Shown here: positions 34,292 through 42,271 of the stretch, one piece after another
How positions within the stretch are numbered: position 1 is the first letter of the stretch
Layout of the letters: every line of letters begins with the position of its first letter
From: Bacillus_AB infantis_B
GTDB lineage: Bacteria; Bacillota; Bacilli; Bacillales; Cytobacillaceae
DNA length: 64,000 nt
Assembly: GCF_008180445.1 (NCBI RefSeq)
Contig: NZ_VTER01000005.1
Coordinates: 1 to 64,000, forward strand
Direction of reading: 5' to 3'
Program-made: the position numbers and the translations under genes
Notes under the pieces: generated by a model
What the model saw: only the letters and a program-made list of their open reading frames with translations
Database searches by the model: none
Told to the model about the DNA's origin: nothing

Positions 34292-35104
34292 CTATTCTTC
34301 CTCTTCCTTTTCCTCAAGGAACCGGTCAATCAATTCAATCGGAAATCCTTTTCTGAAGAGGGCCTGCTTCATTTTTTGCTTATATTCATAGCCCTGCAGC
34401 TTTTCGTATTTCCGATGGGCTTTTTCTCCCTGATAGCGGATGGCGTCCATTTCGCCGTCATCGTCTTCCTCAAACTCTGCCTCTTCGACGGCAATATTGA
34501 TTACGGAGAAAGGATAGCCTTTCCTGAGGAGCATCTGCTCAAGCTTTTGCTTCAGGATCCTTTGTGATTCCCTGCTGTATTTTTTAGCATATTTCTGGCA
34601 CAGCTTGGTTGCTGCTTCTACTTGGTCTTTTACAGGAAACTCCTGTAGGGCTTCTTCAATATGGGACTGTGATATCCCTTTCTCTTTCAGCTCCCGTTTA
34701 ATTACGCTAGGGCCTTTATCAGAAGTATTGGCCTGTGTCCTCACATAAGCGATGGCAAATTCATTATCGTTCAGGAATTTATACTCGTACAGCTTCACGA
34801 TGACTTCATTGATGATGCTTTCATCTGTTTCTTTTTCAGCAAGATGCTTCCTTACCTCTGTTTCCGATCTCATTCTTCTGGATAAATAATGAATAGCCTG
34901 ATTATAAGCTTTTCTGATTTCATCCTGAAATTCTATTTGGGTCAGGGAGAGCGCGTCAAGCTCCATCCCTTTTTTCAGGCCGAATTTGATGATGACATCT
35001 TCATCGGCACTGAAGGCATACTGCTCACCCTTGCCATAATCCATAAAAATGTTGTAGCGGTCCTTCCTTTTTTGCTGGACTGAAATTTTTGTGATTACCG
35101 GCAT
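34292..35104 (-). CDS. recX: RecA modulator RecX
   Basis: A 270-aa RecX family protein that binds RecA filaments and modulates recombination and the SOS response. The three-helix repeats are visible, for example AIHYLSRRMRSETEVRKHLAEK and VIKRELKEKGISQSHIEEAL, and a C-terminal repeat that ends FPIELIDRFLEEKEEEE. Length matches the long Bacillus form. The start MPVITKISVQQKR at 35104 has AGAGGTG six bases upstream; the longer frame has no binding site. It is divergent from yfhF as in B. subtilis, where recX was named yfhG. Confidence 0.95.
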   Translation of the reverse strand: MPVITKISVQQKRKDRYNIFMDYGKGEQYAFSADEDVIIKFGLKKGMELDALSLTQIEFQDEIRKAYNQAIHYLSRRMRSETEVRKHLAEKETDESIINEVIVKLYEYKFLNDNEFAIAYVRTQANTSDKGPSVIKRELKEKGISQSHIEEALQEFPVKDQVEAATKLCQKYAKKYSRESQRILKQKLEQMLLRKGYPFSVINIAVEEAEFEEDDDGEMDAIRYQGEKAHRKYEKLQGYEYKQKMKQALFRKGFPIELIDRFLEEKEEEE

Positions 35105-35226
35105 CCTCTTCACCTCTCTCTCCACTTTATCACAATGTGCTGCATCACTGGCAAACTGCAGCCTGGAAAAGGAATTTACACAGGAGAAAGCGTATAAATA
35201 CAGTATAGGAATAAGGAGGTCCACCA

Positions 35227-36129
35227 ATGAGAATAGCCGTTACAGGCGGAACCGGCTTTGTCGGCCATGCCCTTGTGAAGAAGCTCGCAGAATCGGGCCA
35301 CACAGTTTACATTTTGACGAGAAGTACAGAAGGAAAAAAGAACGGGAACAATATTCACTATGTCCAGTGGCTGAATGAAGGTGACAATCCGGCCGCACAG
35401 CTGAAAGAGATTGATTATATCGTCAACCTGGCTGGCGAATCGATCAACAGCGGCAGATGGACGGAAGAACGGAAAAAACGGATTATCAAAAGCAGGCTGG
35501 ATGCCACTGAGGCTGTCCTAAACATAATCGATGAGCTCAATGAAAAGCCTGAGGCACTGATCAATGCCAGTGCAGTGGGATATTACGGCACCTCAGAAAC
35601 AGAGACTTTTACAGAAGGAGATAAAAAACCTGCCGGGGATTTTTTGGCGCAGACGGTGAAGCAGTGGGAAGAAAAGGCGGCAGAGGCAGGCAGATGGGAC
35701 GTCCGCACTGCATTCTGCCGTTTCGGGATCATACTTGAAAAAAATGACGGGGCACTTCCAAGAATGGCCCTTCCCTACAAACTTTTTGCTGGAGGCAATG
35801 TCGGGAGCGGCAATCAGTGGGTTTCATGGATCCACCTTGACGATGTGGCAAGAGGCATCATGTTTGCCATGGAAAATAAAGATCTCAGCGGCCCGGTTAA
35901 TTTTACAAGCCCCCATCCTGTCCAAATGAAGGATTTTGGCAGGACCTTGGGCAGCGCCCTCCACCGTCCCCACTGGATTCCCGCTCCGGCCTTTGCACTT
36001 AAGCTGGCGCTTGGGGAAATGAGCAAGCTGGTGCTGGAAGGACAGCGCGTTCTTCCTGCCAAGCTGGAAGCTGCCGGATTCAGCTTCCGCTATCCTGAGC
36101 TCAGGGAAGCACTGGAAGATATTTATTAA
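35227..36129 (+). CDS. yfhF: TIGR01777-type nucleotide-sugar epimerase-like protein YfhF
   Basis: A 300-aa extended SDR of the YfhF/YfcH group with a Rossmann fold. The cofactor loop TGGTGFVG is at residues 6-13, the segment NLAGESIN at 68-75 and a Tyr in SAVGYYG near residue 119; the C-terminal DUF1731 segment ends PELREALEDIY. The substrate is unknown. AAGGAGG precedes the ATG by seven bases. It is divergent from recX with 122 bases between starts, the same layout as in B. subtilis. Confidence 0.92.
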   Translation: MRIAVTGGTGFVGHALVKKLAESGHTVYILTRSTEGKKNGNNIHYVQWLNEGDNPAAQLKEIDYIVNLAGESINSGRWTEERKKRIIKSRLDATEAVLNIIDELNEKPEALINASAVGYYGTSETETFTEGDKKPAGDFLAQTVKQWEEKAAEAGRWDVRTAFCRFGIILEKNDGALPRMALPYKLFAGGNVGSGNQWVSWIHLDDVARGIMFAMENKDLSGPVNFTSPHPVQMKDFGRTLGSALHRPHWIPAPAFALKLALGEMSKLVLEGQRVLPAKLEAAGFSFRYPELREALEDIY

Positions 36130-36202
36130 GAAGGTATGTTTCCTTCCTTTTTAGGAAAAATTAAGAAAAGGAATTCATTTTTTTCGGAAGGGGATGTGCC
36201 AC

Positions 36203-36328
36203 ATGGATAAGAAGTCAAAGGATAAATCCAAAAGTACTTTATCAAGCATGCAGGAAGTTGTTTACTCCCGGGAGTTCAAGCTGGCAGACCAGGCCGGCGG
36301 CTTTACGAAGAAAAAATCCAAGCATTGA
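36203..36328 (+). CDS. yfhE: YfhE-like small protein
   Basis: A 41-aa basic peptide that contains TLSSMQEVVYSREFKLADQA, the conserved core of the YfhE family. Function unknown. The ATG at 36203 lies nine bases after GGAAGGGG; an in-frame ATG at 36194 is too close to the binding site. It follows yfhF by 73 bases and precedes yfhD by 90 bases, all on one strand, as in B. subtilis where the order is yfhD-yfhE-yfhF on the opposite reading. Confidence 0.85.
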   Translation: MDKKSKDKSKSTLSSMQEVVYSREFKLADQAGGFTKKKSKH

Positions 36329-36418
36329 TGTAAAATGCTCATAATTGCCTTGATAGGGCGCAAGCTAAGAGTGCGGAAGCCAATTCCGTACTTTTATTGT
36401 TGAAAGGGGTTTTTTCGA

Positions 36419-36601
36419 ATGGGCCGTGCACATGGACATAAAACTCGGGATAAAAACAAAGCATCACTTCCACAAGTTCCGAAGAACATGAAATCAGATG
36501 GACTGGATGTCGAATTTGACCGCGACCTTGCAGACCATGATGATTTAGAAGCTATGGCACGTTCAAAAGCTGCCGATCAGCGCGCCAAAAACAGCCGCTG
36601 A
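36419..36601 (+). CDS. yfhD: YfhD-family small protein
   Basis: A 60-aa highly charged protein beginning MGRAHGHKTRDKNKASLPQV, the signature of the YfhD family; the second half is acidic (ADHDDLEAM). Function unknown; related small proteins occur only in spore formers, which hints at a sporulation role by inference. AAAGGGG lies nine bases before the ATG. It ends before a bidirectional terminator shared with the doxX-type gene. Confidence 0.88.
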   Translation: MGRAHGHKTRDKNKASLPQVPKNMKSDGLDVEFDRDLADHDDLEAMARSKAADQRAKNSR

Positions 36602-36638
36602 CCGGCTGAGGGCATTTGCCCGCACTCTCTCAGCATAA

Positions 36639-36671
36639 GAAAAGCAGCAGGTCCAGAACCTGCTGCTTTTC
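36639..36671. terminator. Bidirectional terminator between yfhD and the DoxX gene
   Basis: GAAAAGCAGCAGGT (36639-36652) and ACCTGCTGCTTTTC (36658-36671) form a perfect 14-bp stem with A-rich and T-rich outer bases. Confidence 0.92.
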
Positions 36672-36677
36672 TCTTTC

Positions 36678-37187
36678 CTAGTGCCCGTGGGCATGTCTGT
36701 TCGTAAAACCGTCCGCTTTATTTTTTTTTGCCATGTTCTTAAGGTATGGAATCATAATGCGGTCAGCGCCCCAGTAATAGGCTGCCCCGCCTGCAAATAA
36801 GAGAAGGATCGCCGCTGTATAGAGAATTGGATTCGTGCTTACTGTACCGGCCAGAAGGAAATTAAGATTCATGAATGCTCCCGCGATCAAGGCAGGAATG
36901 GTTGCAGCCCCAAGTACTAGCCCGGCCCCTACAAGAAGTTCTCCCCAAGGTATCAGAACATTGAACAAACCTACATTCGGAAGGGCGAAGTTTTCAAGGA
37001 AACCGGCATACCAGCTCTGTACAGCAGGATGATCTCCTCCTGCCTGGGCGATTGCCCCTTGCAGGAATCCCCCTGCATCAAAGCCATCCGCGAGCTTATG
37101 CCATCCCGCTTCTATCCATTGAATGCCCAGCCATATCCTTAATACAGTCCAAACTGCCGCTGCCTGTGGAGTTTTCAGCACTTTCAT
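36678..37187 (-). CDS. DoxX-family membrane protein
   Basis: A 169-aa integral membrane protein of the DoxX/DoxD family, with four hydrophobic helices and the characteristic helix 1 (RIWLGIQWIEAGWHKL) and helix 3 (IPWGELLVGAGLVLG). The C-terminal tail is basic and ends in HAHGH. DoxX proteins are linked to thiosulfate or thiol redox chemistry and to oxidative-stress complexes in some bacteria; no role is fixed for this one. The start at 37187 (MKVLKTPQ) is nine bases after GGGAG; an ATG two codons earlier is possible. The 3' end meets the terminator shared with yfhD. Confidence 0.88.
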   Translation of the reverse strand: MKVLKTPQAAAVWTVLRIWLGIQWIEAGWHKLADGFDAGGFLQGAIAQAGGDHPAVQSWYAGFLENFALPNVGLFNVLIPWGELLVGAGLVLGAATIPALIAGAFMNLNFLLAGTVSTNPILYTAAILLLFAGGAAYYWGADRIMIPYLKNMAKKNKADGFTNRHAHGH

Positions 37188-37385
37188 GATCATCGTCTCC
37201 CGCTTTGTTATTTTGTGAATCATTTCACAATAATGAACAAAAAAATAAGTTAAGCCGGCCAGCTTCCCAAAGAAAGTTTGTGAATGTTTTCACTTACTTT
37301 CTACACTTTTAATATACTCCATGTTTTTCCTTTCTGCAACGCACTTCACAATATGTTCATATTCTTTTTACTCTGTGAATAAAAA

Positions 37386-37558
37386 GTATCCACAACCCTG
37401 TGAATTTTGTGGATAATCTAAATAGTCTCATATTTACTAACGCTTTAATCAGTTAACATAATAATGAGCAAAACTTCTGATAATTCTGTGGATAATGTGG
37501 ATATGTCTGTGGAATACTTTTCTGCTCATGTTTTTCCTGTTAATAAGTCTCTGGATAA
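37386..37558. promoter_or_regulatory. DnaA-box cluster
   Basis: Within 173 bases there are two perfect DnaA boxes on the minus strand (TGTGGATAA at 37408-37416 and 37487-37495), one abutting one-mismatch box (TGTGGATAT, 37496-37504), a one-mismatch plus-strand box (GTATCCACA, 37386-37394), TCTGGATAA (37550-37558) and a weaker TGTGGAATA (37508-37516). The region lies in a 504-base gap between doxX and padR and is AT-rich. It may titrate DnaA or link transcription of the flanking genes to it. Confidence 0.75.
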
Positions 37559-37633
37559 CATGCTATAAGACCTAGACACCTGAGTCTTTAAACCTATACG
37601 ATGAATCAGATTAAACAATTTAAACCTTACCCT

Positions 37634-37661
37634 TGCAATACGAGGTACATCGTATTACACT
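37634..37661 (+). promoter_or_regulatory. padR promoter with inverted-repeat operator
   Basis: AATACGA (37637-37643) and TCGTATT (37650-37656) form a perfect inverted repeat around six bases. It lies within a plausible promoter, TTGCAA (37634-37639), 16-base spacer, TACACT (37656-37661). PadR-family repressors bind ATAC/GTAT-type palindromes of this sort, so autoregulation is likely. Confidence 0.65.
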
Positions 37662-37691
37662 GGTAGTAACATGAGGAAAAAGGTGATGGAA

Positions 37692-38015
37692 ATGGATAAG
37701 GAAATGATGAAAGGGAGTACAGATCTCCTGCTCTTGTCGCTCATTGCCCAAAAGGATTCATATGGCTATGAAATCACAAAAATCCTTAAGGAAATCTCCG
37801 GTGAAGCTTATGTAATGGGCGAAGGCACTCTCTACCCTGCCCTCAAGCGCCTGGAGAAAAAGAAGTTTGCAGAGTCATACTGGAGCGAAACGGCAGCCGG
37901 CAGAAGGAAATATTACCGTATTACTGAGGACGGCCTGCAGGAGCTGGAAAAGAAGCGAAAGGACTGGAGCCTGATCGAAAGCATGATCCGCAAAAGCTCG
38001 GGGGGATTAACGTGA
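37692..38015 (+). CDS. PadR-family transcriptional regulator
   Basis: A 107-aa winged-helix repressor. The N-terminal PadR domain includes LLLLSLIAQKDSYGYEI, EGTLYPALKRLEKK and GRRKYYRITEDG, all diagnostic. The start MDKEMMKGST is preferred because AAGGTG lies six bases before its ATG; the frame opens seven codons earlier at a weaker site. Its stop codon overlaps the GTG start of the next gene by four bases. PadR proteins of this size usually control adjacent membrane-protein genes, which fits the next two genes. Confidence 0.92.
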   Translation: MDKEMMKGSTDLLLLSLIAQKDSYGYEITKILKEISGEAYVMGEGTLYPALKRLEKKKFAESYWSETAAGRRKYYRITEDGLQELEKKRKDWSLIESMIRKSSGGLT

Positions 38016-38881
38016 AATCGCAGCTTGAACGTTTTGTCATGAAAATTGTCCAGCATACCGAATGCTCCAAAGAAGAAAAAGAAGATCTATTCGAGGAGCT
38101 TATGATACATCTGCAGCTTTCAAAAGAGCACTTCCAGGAACAGGGCTTCAGTGAAAGCGAAGCCGAACAGAAAGCGATGGAACAGTTTGGCGAGAAAGGG
38201 GAAATCGGAAGCCAGATTCAGCAGTCTCTCTTTCCATACCGAAAAGAAATGATGCTGACGCTTGCCATCTCTTCCATCCTTTTTACAATTGGCGCTTATC
38301 TGGGACAGCTTTTGATCAATGGAGATGCCCATATCGGCTGGCTGCTGCTTTCCATGGGCGCGAGTTCCATGATCCTTTTCCTTGCCGTGAACCAGGTTTT
38401 CCACCTGAACCGGAAGCGCTGGATGAACTCTCTGCTGATTCTGCATATCCTTGTTTATGCGGCAGGCTATCTGCTGGCCGGCAATCTGGATCACGATATC
38501 TCGCTCGGCCTCTCTATTTGGGATTGGCTTAATATCCTGCTTGCCATTGTCCTTGTGTATCGGACGACTCTGTATGATTTCAGCGCCGGCAGCGGCAAGA
38601 TGGATAAAACTTTGAAAAAACTCCATGCCATCAATATAACCGCCGGCGTCCTGATCATAGCTGCCTGCCTCTTCTTTGCCTGGGGAGGGCTGATCATGAT
38701 CGGCCTCCACCCGGTCATATTGATTTCTTTGAGTCCAATACTCCTCTGGATCATCCTTTATATCATTCAGATCAAGATATCCGGGAGAAACAAAAAACTG
38801 GCATATGGGCTCTCAGCAATCCCATTCATTGCTATACTCGCAGGCCTTGCCCTTATCTATGCGCCTGCCCTGTTCCATTAG
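38012..38881 (+). CDS. PadR-linked membrane protein with N-terminal cytosolic helical domain
   Basis: A 289-aa protein. Residues 1-75 form a charged helical segment with ESEAEQKAMEQFGE, the pattern of the permease-prefix/DUF1700-like domain found in genes paired with PadR regulators. About seven hydrophobic helices follow. It starts with GTG (38012-38014) inside the padR stop region, a four-base overlap that indicates translational coupling. Function unknown; a transport or sensing role in the membrane is an inference. Confidence 0.82.
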   Translation: MKSQLERFVMKIVQHTECSKEEKEDLFEELMIHLQLSKEHFQEQGFSESEAEQKAMEQFGEKGEIGSQIQQSLFPYRKEMMLTLAISSILFTIGAYLGQLLINGDAHIGWLLLSMGASSMILFLAVNQVFHLNRKRWMNSLLILHILVYAAGYLLAGNLDHDISLGLSIWDWLNILLAIVLVYRTTLYDFSAGSGKMDKTLKKLHAINITAGVLIIAACLFFAWGGLIMIGLHPVILISLSPILLWIILYIIQIKISGRNKKLAYGLSAIPFIAILAGLALIYAPALFH

Positions 38882-38894
38882 AAAGGAGCTCTCC

Positions 38895-39944
38895 ATGAAA
38901 AAGAAAAGCATCATCCTTCTGTTTTCATTCATAGGAAGCATAACACTGCTGCTCATCCTTCTCGGGCTCAATCTGAATAAGCCTGAGAATGAAAAACAGA
39001 ATGGACTGACCAATCAATATGATATATCTTCACAAAATACATTTGCTTATGTCATTTACAACGACGGCAAACCAAGTCTTATGCTGTATAACAAAGCAAA
39101 GAAAATCAATGCTGAGGCATTTTCCATGGACAGCTCAAAAATGATCCTTGATCCAAGCTTTTCCTATGACGGATCTCAGCTGAGCTTTATTTCAACGGAT
39201 AAAGAGCGGGAAGATGAGTCAGAGCTTAAAAGCACCATCCACATCCTTGATTTAAGGACGAAAGATGTGACTGACCTATTCACCGGGGATTCCCTGATTA
39301 CGGAAATCGAGTTTTCACCGGTTGACGCTACCCTCTATTATTTGCGGGCCGGCACCTTTGAGAACTATTCCCCTATTGTCAGCAAGCGGCCGCATGACCT
39401 TGATGTCTGGTCATTTGATCCGGCTGAAAACGAACATAAGCAAATAACTGAACTGAAGAGCTATTCCATGCACAGCCTTCACGTCAGCCCCGGGGAAGAC
39501 AGCGTTTTTATCCAGATGGATGATGACCAGGGTGCTGATACACCTGAGGAAACCTTTGAGGTAAAACAGCGCATATTTGAAATTCCCATAGATAACCCTG
39601 ATAGCATGAAGGTTACAGGAGATCATGACAGAAAAACAGATGTTTTTGATTTCACCTTCTCTCCTGATGGCAACACAATGATCTTTCAATCCATCAGCAA
39701 TCCTGATGAAGGGGGAACCTATGAATATGAGCTGTATACAATGGATGCAGCTTCCGGCAAGGAAGCCCAGCTCACCCATTTAGGGGAGTATACAGACAGG
39801 CCAGTATTCAATGCGGATGGCGGCCGGGTGTATTTTATGGTCGACAGGCAGTTTGCCAAAGGCTCTCCGGAGTATCATCTGTACAGTGTGAAACCGGATG
39901 GCAAAGATTTAAAAGAAGCTGAACTGCCTCTTTCTAATAATTAG
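38895..39944 (+). CDS. Membrane-anchored TolB-like beta-propeller protein
   Basis: A 349-aa protein with an N-terminal signal anchor (residues 7-24) followed by an extracytoplasmic domain with PD40/TolB-type repeats: for example FDFTFSPDGNTMIFQS and PVFNADGGRVYFMVD, plus SYDGSQLSF. The start MKKKSIILLF has AAAGGAG seven bases upstream and begins 14 bases after the preceding gene, so it is the third member of the padR operon. Such propellers often act as protein-interaction platforms or sensors; no function is assigned. Its stop codon lies within the terminator stem. Confidence 0.85.
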   Translation: MKKKSIILLFSFIGSITLLLILLGLNLNKPENEKQNGLTNQYDISSQNTFAYVIYNDGKPSLMLYNKAKKINAEAFSMDSSKMILDPSFSYDGSQLSFISTDKEREDESELKSTIHILDLRTKDVTDLFTGDSLITEIEFSPVDATLYYLRAGTFENYSPIVSKRPHDLDVWSFDPAENEHKQITELKSYSMHSLHVSPGEDSVFIQMDDDQGADTPEETFEVKQRIFEIPIDNPDSMKVTGDHDRKTDVFDFTFSPDGNTMIFQSISNPDEGGTYEYELYTMDAASGKEAQLTHLGEYTDRPVFNADGGRVYFMVDRQFAKGSPEYHLYSVKPDGKDLKEAELPLSNN

Positions 39945-39957
39945 AAAGAGGCTTTTT
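39926..39957 (+). terminator. Terminator of the padR operon
   Basis: GCCTCTTTCTAA (39926-39937) and TTAGAAAGAGGC (39941-39952) form a perfect 12-bp stem followed by TTTTTCTC. The stop codon is inside the stem. Confidence 0.93.
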
Positions 39958-40024
39958 CTCTTTTAAAATCATAAATACAGGGTATATGTCCTATAACCCA
40001 CAGACAGAGGAGGTAAAAGTAGCA

Positions 40025-41080
40025 ATGCTTGAAAACCTGCTGAAAGAGCTGATCAGCATAGACAGCTCGGACAAAGAAGGGGCCAATGAAGCTGTTGCCT
40101 ATTGCGGGCACTGGCTGGAGGGCCACGGGCTCCCTGTACATATCATTGAAAATAACGGCTACAAAATGCTTGTTTCGGAGATAGGGAGCGGAGATGAAAC
40201 CATTGTCTGGAACGGCCATGTGGATGTTGTTTCAGGCAAAGAAGATCAGTTCATCCCCGTAGAAGTGAAAGACAAGATTTATGGCAGAGGCGCCGCCGAT
40301 ATGAAAGCTGGCGTGGCAGCCATGATGTGCGCCTTCAAAGAGCTGAAGGAGGCGCCGCTTGGGGTCAAGCTTCAGCTTCAGATCGTTTCTGATGAGGAAA
40401 TCGGAGGGTTCAACTGCTCCGGCTACCTTGCCGAAAATGGATACCGCGGCGATTTTGTCATCTGCTCAGAGCCGACCCAGCTTGGAATCGCCCTCCAGGC
40501 AAAGGGCGTCATGCGCCTCGAAATTGCCATTGATGGAGATCCGGCCCACGGAAGCCGGCCATGGGAAGGCATCAATGCGATTGAAAAGGCGTCTGAAGTC
40601 CATGGAAAGCTGAAGGAGCTCCCTTTTGCCAAAGAAAGCTCCGAATTCTATCCTTCCCCTTCCATCAACCTGGCCAAAATCCGCGGCGGTGATGTGTATA
40701 ATAAAGTCCCGGAGAAATGTGAGCTTTTTTATGATATACGCTATCTGCCAGGCCAGGATAAGGATGAGATCATTAAACAGATCGAATCGATCACGGACGG
40801 CGAAGTGCTTGTCAGCATGTTCAGCAAACCGCTGGAAACGGCAAGGGACAACCCATTCATCTTAAAGCTGGAGCCGGTCGTTGATCGGCATATTAAAGAT
40901 GAAGCGGTCTTTTTCGGACAGCATGGCTCGGCCGATACCGTCTTTTTTGCCAACTACGGCATCCCTGCCATCGAATTCGGACCGAGCGGACTGCATTGGC
41001 ATGGCGATAAAGAATATGTACTGCCGGAGTCTGTTCATGTATACAAGGAGATGCTGGTTGATTTTGCTGAAAGTTTTTAA
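40025..41080 (+). CDS. M20-family metallopeptidase (ArgE/DapE type)
   Basis: A 351-aa di-zinc hydrolase of the acetylornithine deacetylase / succinyl-diaminopimelate desuccinylase group. Metal and catalytic motifs: WNGHVDVVSG (His, Asp), GRGAADMKAG (Asp), SDEEIGG (catalytic Glu pair), ICSEPTQLG (Glu) and the C-terminal GLHWHGDKEYV (His). A dimerisation domain is inserted between residues about 165 and 270. The start MLENLLKEL follows AGGAGGT by ten bases; an earlier ATG at 39986 lacks a site. The exact substrate is not assignable. The next gene is convergent. Confidence 0.9.
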   Translation: MLENLLKELISIDSSDKEGANEAVAYCGHWLEGHGLPVHIIENNGYKMLVSEIGSGDETIVWNGHVDVVSGKEDQFIPVEVKDKIYGRGAADMKAGVAAMMCAFKELKEAPLGVKLQLQIVSDEEIGGFNCSGYLAENGYRGDFVICSEPTQLGIALQAKGVMRLEIAIDGDPAHGSRPWEGINAIEKASEVHGKLKELPFAKESSEFYPSPSINLAKIRGGDVYNKVPEKCELFYDIRYLPGQDKDEIIKQIESITDGEVLVSMFSKPLETARDNPFILKLEPVVDRHIKDEAVFFGQHGSADTVFFANYGIPAIEFGPSGLHWHGDKEYVLPESVHVYKEMLVDFAESF

Positions 41081-41082
41081 AG

Positions 41083-41118
41083 AAAGGGGTTCGAAATATC
41101 TCTATTTCGAACCCCTTT
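41083..41118. terminator. Bidirectional terminator
   Basis: AAAGGGGTTCGAAAT and ATTTCGAACCCCTTT form a perfect 15-bp stem between the M20 peptidase gene and the convergent DsbA-family gene. T runs on both sides are short. Confidence 0.8.
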
Positions 41119-41132
41119 TAGTCTGTTTCAAT

Positions 41133-41861
41133 CTATTCTTTTTCCGGAACGATGCAGCTTCCATCCGTACAGCTGGCATCAGCCGCACCTTCCGGGGACA
41201 ATTCCTGCAATTTCACTACAGGATTTTCTTCTTCCCACACCTTCTGGAGAGCGCTGGCAAAGGTTTCGGCAGGCTGGGCGCCTGAGATGGCATATTTTTG
41301 GTTGATGACAAAATAAGGGACTCCCGTAACTCCATATTGCTGGGCAATCCTTTCATCGATCCTTACATCATTGGCATAGGCCGTCTCATCCTGAAGAACG
41401 CTGAGCGCCTCTTCCCTGTCCAATCCTGCTGCTTCCGCAAGACCGGCCAGTTCCTGGTGATCGCCTATGTTTTTTGATTCTTTGAAATAAGCGTTAAGGA
41501 GCTTTTCTGTCAGAACAGCTTCCCTGCCCTTTGTTTTAGCGAATTTAGCCAACCTATGGGCATCAAAGGTATTGCCCGGCTTCATTTCATCAAAATTGAA
41601 GGTCAGGCCGACGCTGGCTGCCTGCTGCCCCACTCCCACATTGGCCTGCTTCGCCTGCTCGATGCTCATGCCATATTTTTCAGCGAGTGCCTCATGAATG
41701 CTTCTCCCAGAGTAAGGAGCGGCATTCGGATCGAGCTCAAAGCTCTTGAACTCCACCTCTACCTGATCCCGGTAAGGGAAATCCATCAATGCCCCTTCCA
41801 GGCGGCGTTTTCCTATATAACAAAACGGACAGACAAAATCCGACCATACTTCTATTTTCAT
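41133..41861 (-). CDS. DsbA-family oxidoreductase, FrnE type
   Basis: A 242-aa protein of the FrnE/YwbO-like DsbA superfamily, cytosolic (no signal peptide). The active site CPFC is at residues 11-14 and the cis-proline loop is GVTGVPYFVIN. FrnE proteins act as disulfide oxidoreductases in oxidative stress; others in the fold are 2-hydroxychromene-2-carboxylate isomerases, which lack the CxxC. The last 15 residues add a second cysteine pair, CTDGSC, which may interact with the active site. The start MKIEVWSDF at 41861 has AGGTG six bases upstream. Confidence 0.9.
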   Translation of the reverse strand: MKIEVWSDFVCPFCYIGKRRLEGALMDFPYRDQVEVEFKSFELDPNAAPYSGRSIHEALAEKYGMSIEQAKQANVGVGQQAASVGLTFNFDEMKPGNTFDAHRLAKFAKTKGREAVLTEKLLNAYFKESKNIGDHQELAGLAEAAGLDREEALSVLQDETAYANDVRIDERIAQQYGVTGVPYFVINQKYAISGAQPAETFASALQKVWEEENPVVKLQELSPEGAADASCTDGSCIVPEKE

Positions 41862-42032
41862 CCTGGACACCTCATTTCTTAACTATCCCCATACTAGCAC
41901 ATCTTATCCCAAAACCCTCAGGCGGATGCTCAGGCATGCTTTCCCCGATTGTCTGTATCAGGCAGCCTGCATCAGGTTAAGTTAAAAAAGAACAATACCC
42001 ATTGTTCAATCCTTCGTCGGGAGTGATGGATC

Positions 42033-42224
42033 ATGGCAAGAAACAAACTGTTGGTTCCTGGTTCAGCTAATGTACTTGATCAGATGAAGCAAGAAATAGC
42101 CAATGAGTTTGGAGTTGAGCTTGGTGCTGAAACGACCGCGCGGGCAAACGGCTCTGTCGGCGGCGAGATGACAAAGCGCCTTGTCGCCCTCGGAGAGCAG
42201 CAGCTCCAGAACAGGCAGCAATAG
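42033..42224 (+). CDS. Alpha/beta-type small acid-soluble spore protein
   Basis: A 63-aa DNA-binding spore protein that coats and protects forespore DNA. The GPR cleavage region EIANEFGVELGAETTARANG and the second conserved block NGSVGGEMTKRLVALGEQQL are intact. It is similar to SspA-D, and which paralogue it is cannot be told. GGGAG lies upstream of the ATG. TGCATC near 41968 and CAATACC near 41993 are a weak sigma-G-like pair. A strong terminator follows. Confidence 0.95.
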   Translation: MARNKLLVPGSANVLDQMKQEIANEFGVELGAETTARANGSVGGEMTKRLVALGEQQLQNRQQ

Positions 42225-42241
42225 CGGGCCTTTGTGGAGCG

Positions 42242-42271
42242 GGAGACCCTTTTAGCGGGGGTCTCCTTTTT
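42242..42271 (+). terminator. Terminator of the alpha/beta SASP gene
   Basis: GGAGACCC (42242-42249) and GGGTCTCC (42259-42266) form a perfect 8-bp stem followed by TTTTT. It overlaps the 3' end of the convergent yfhO. Confidence 0.9.
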
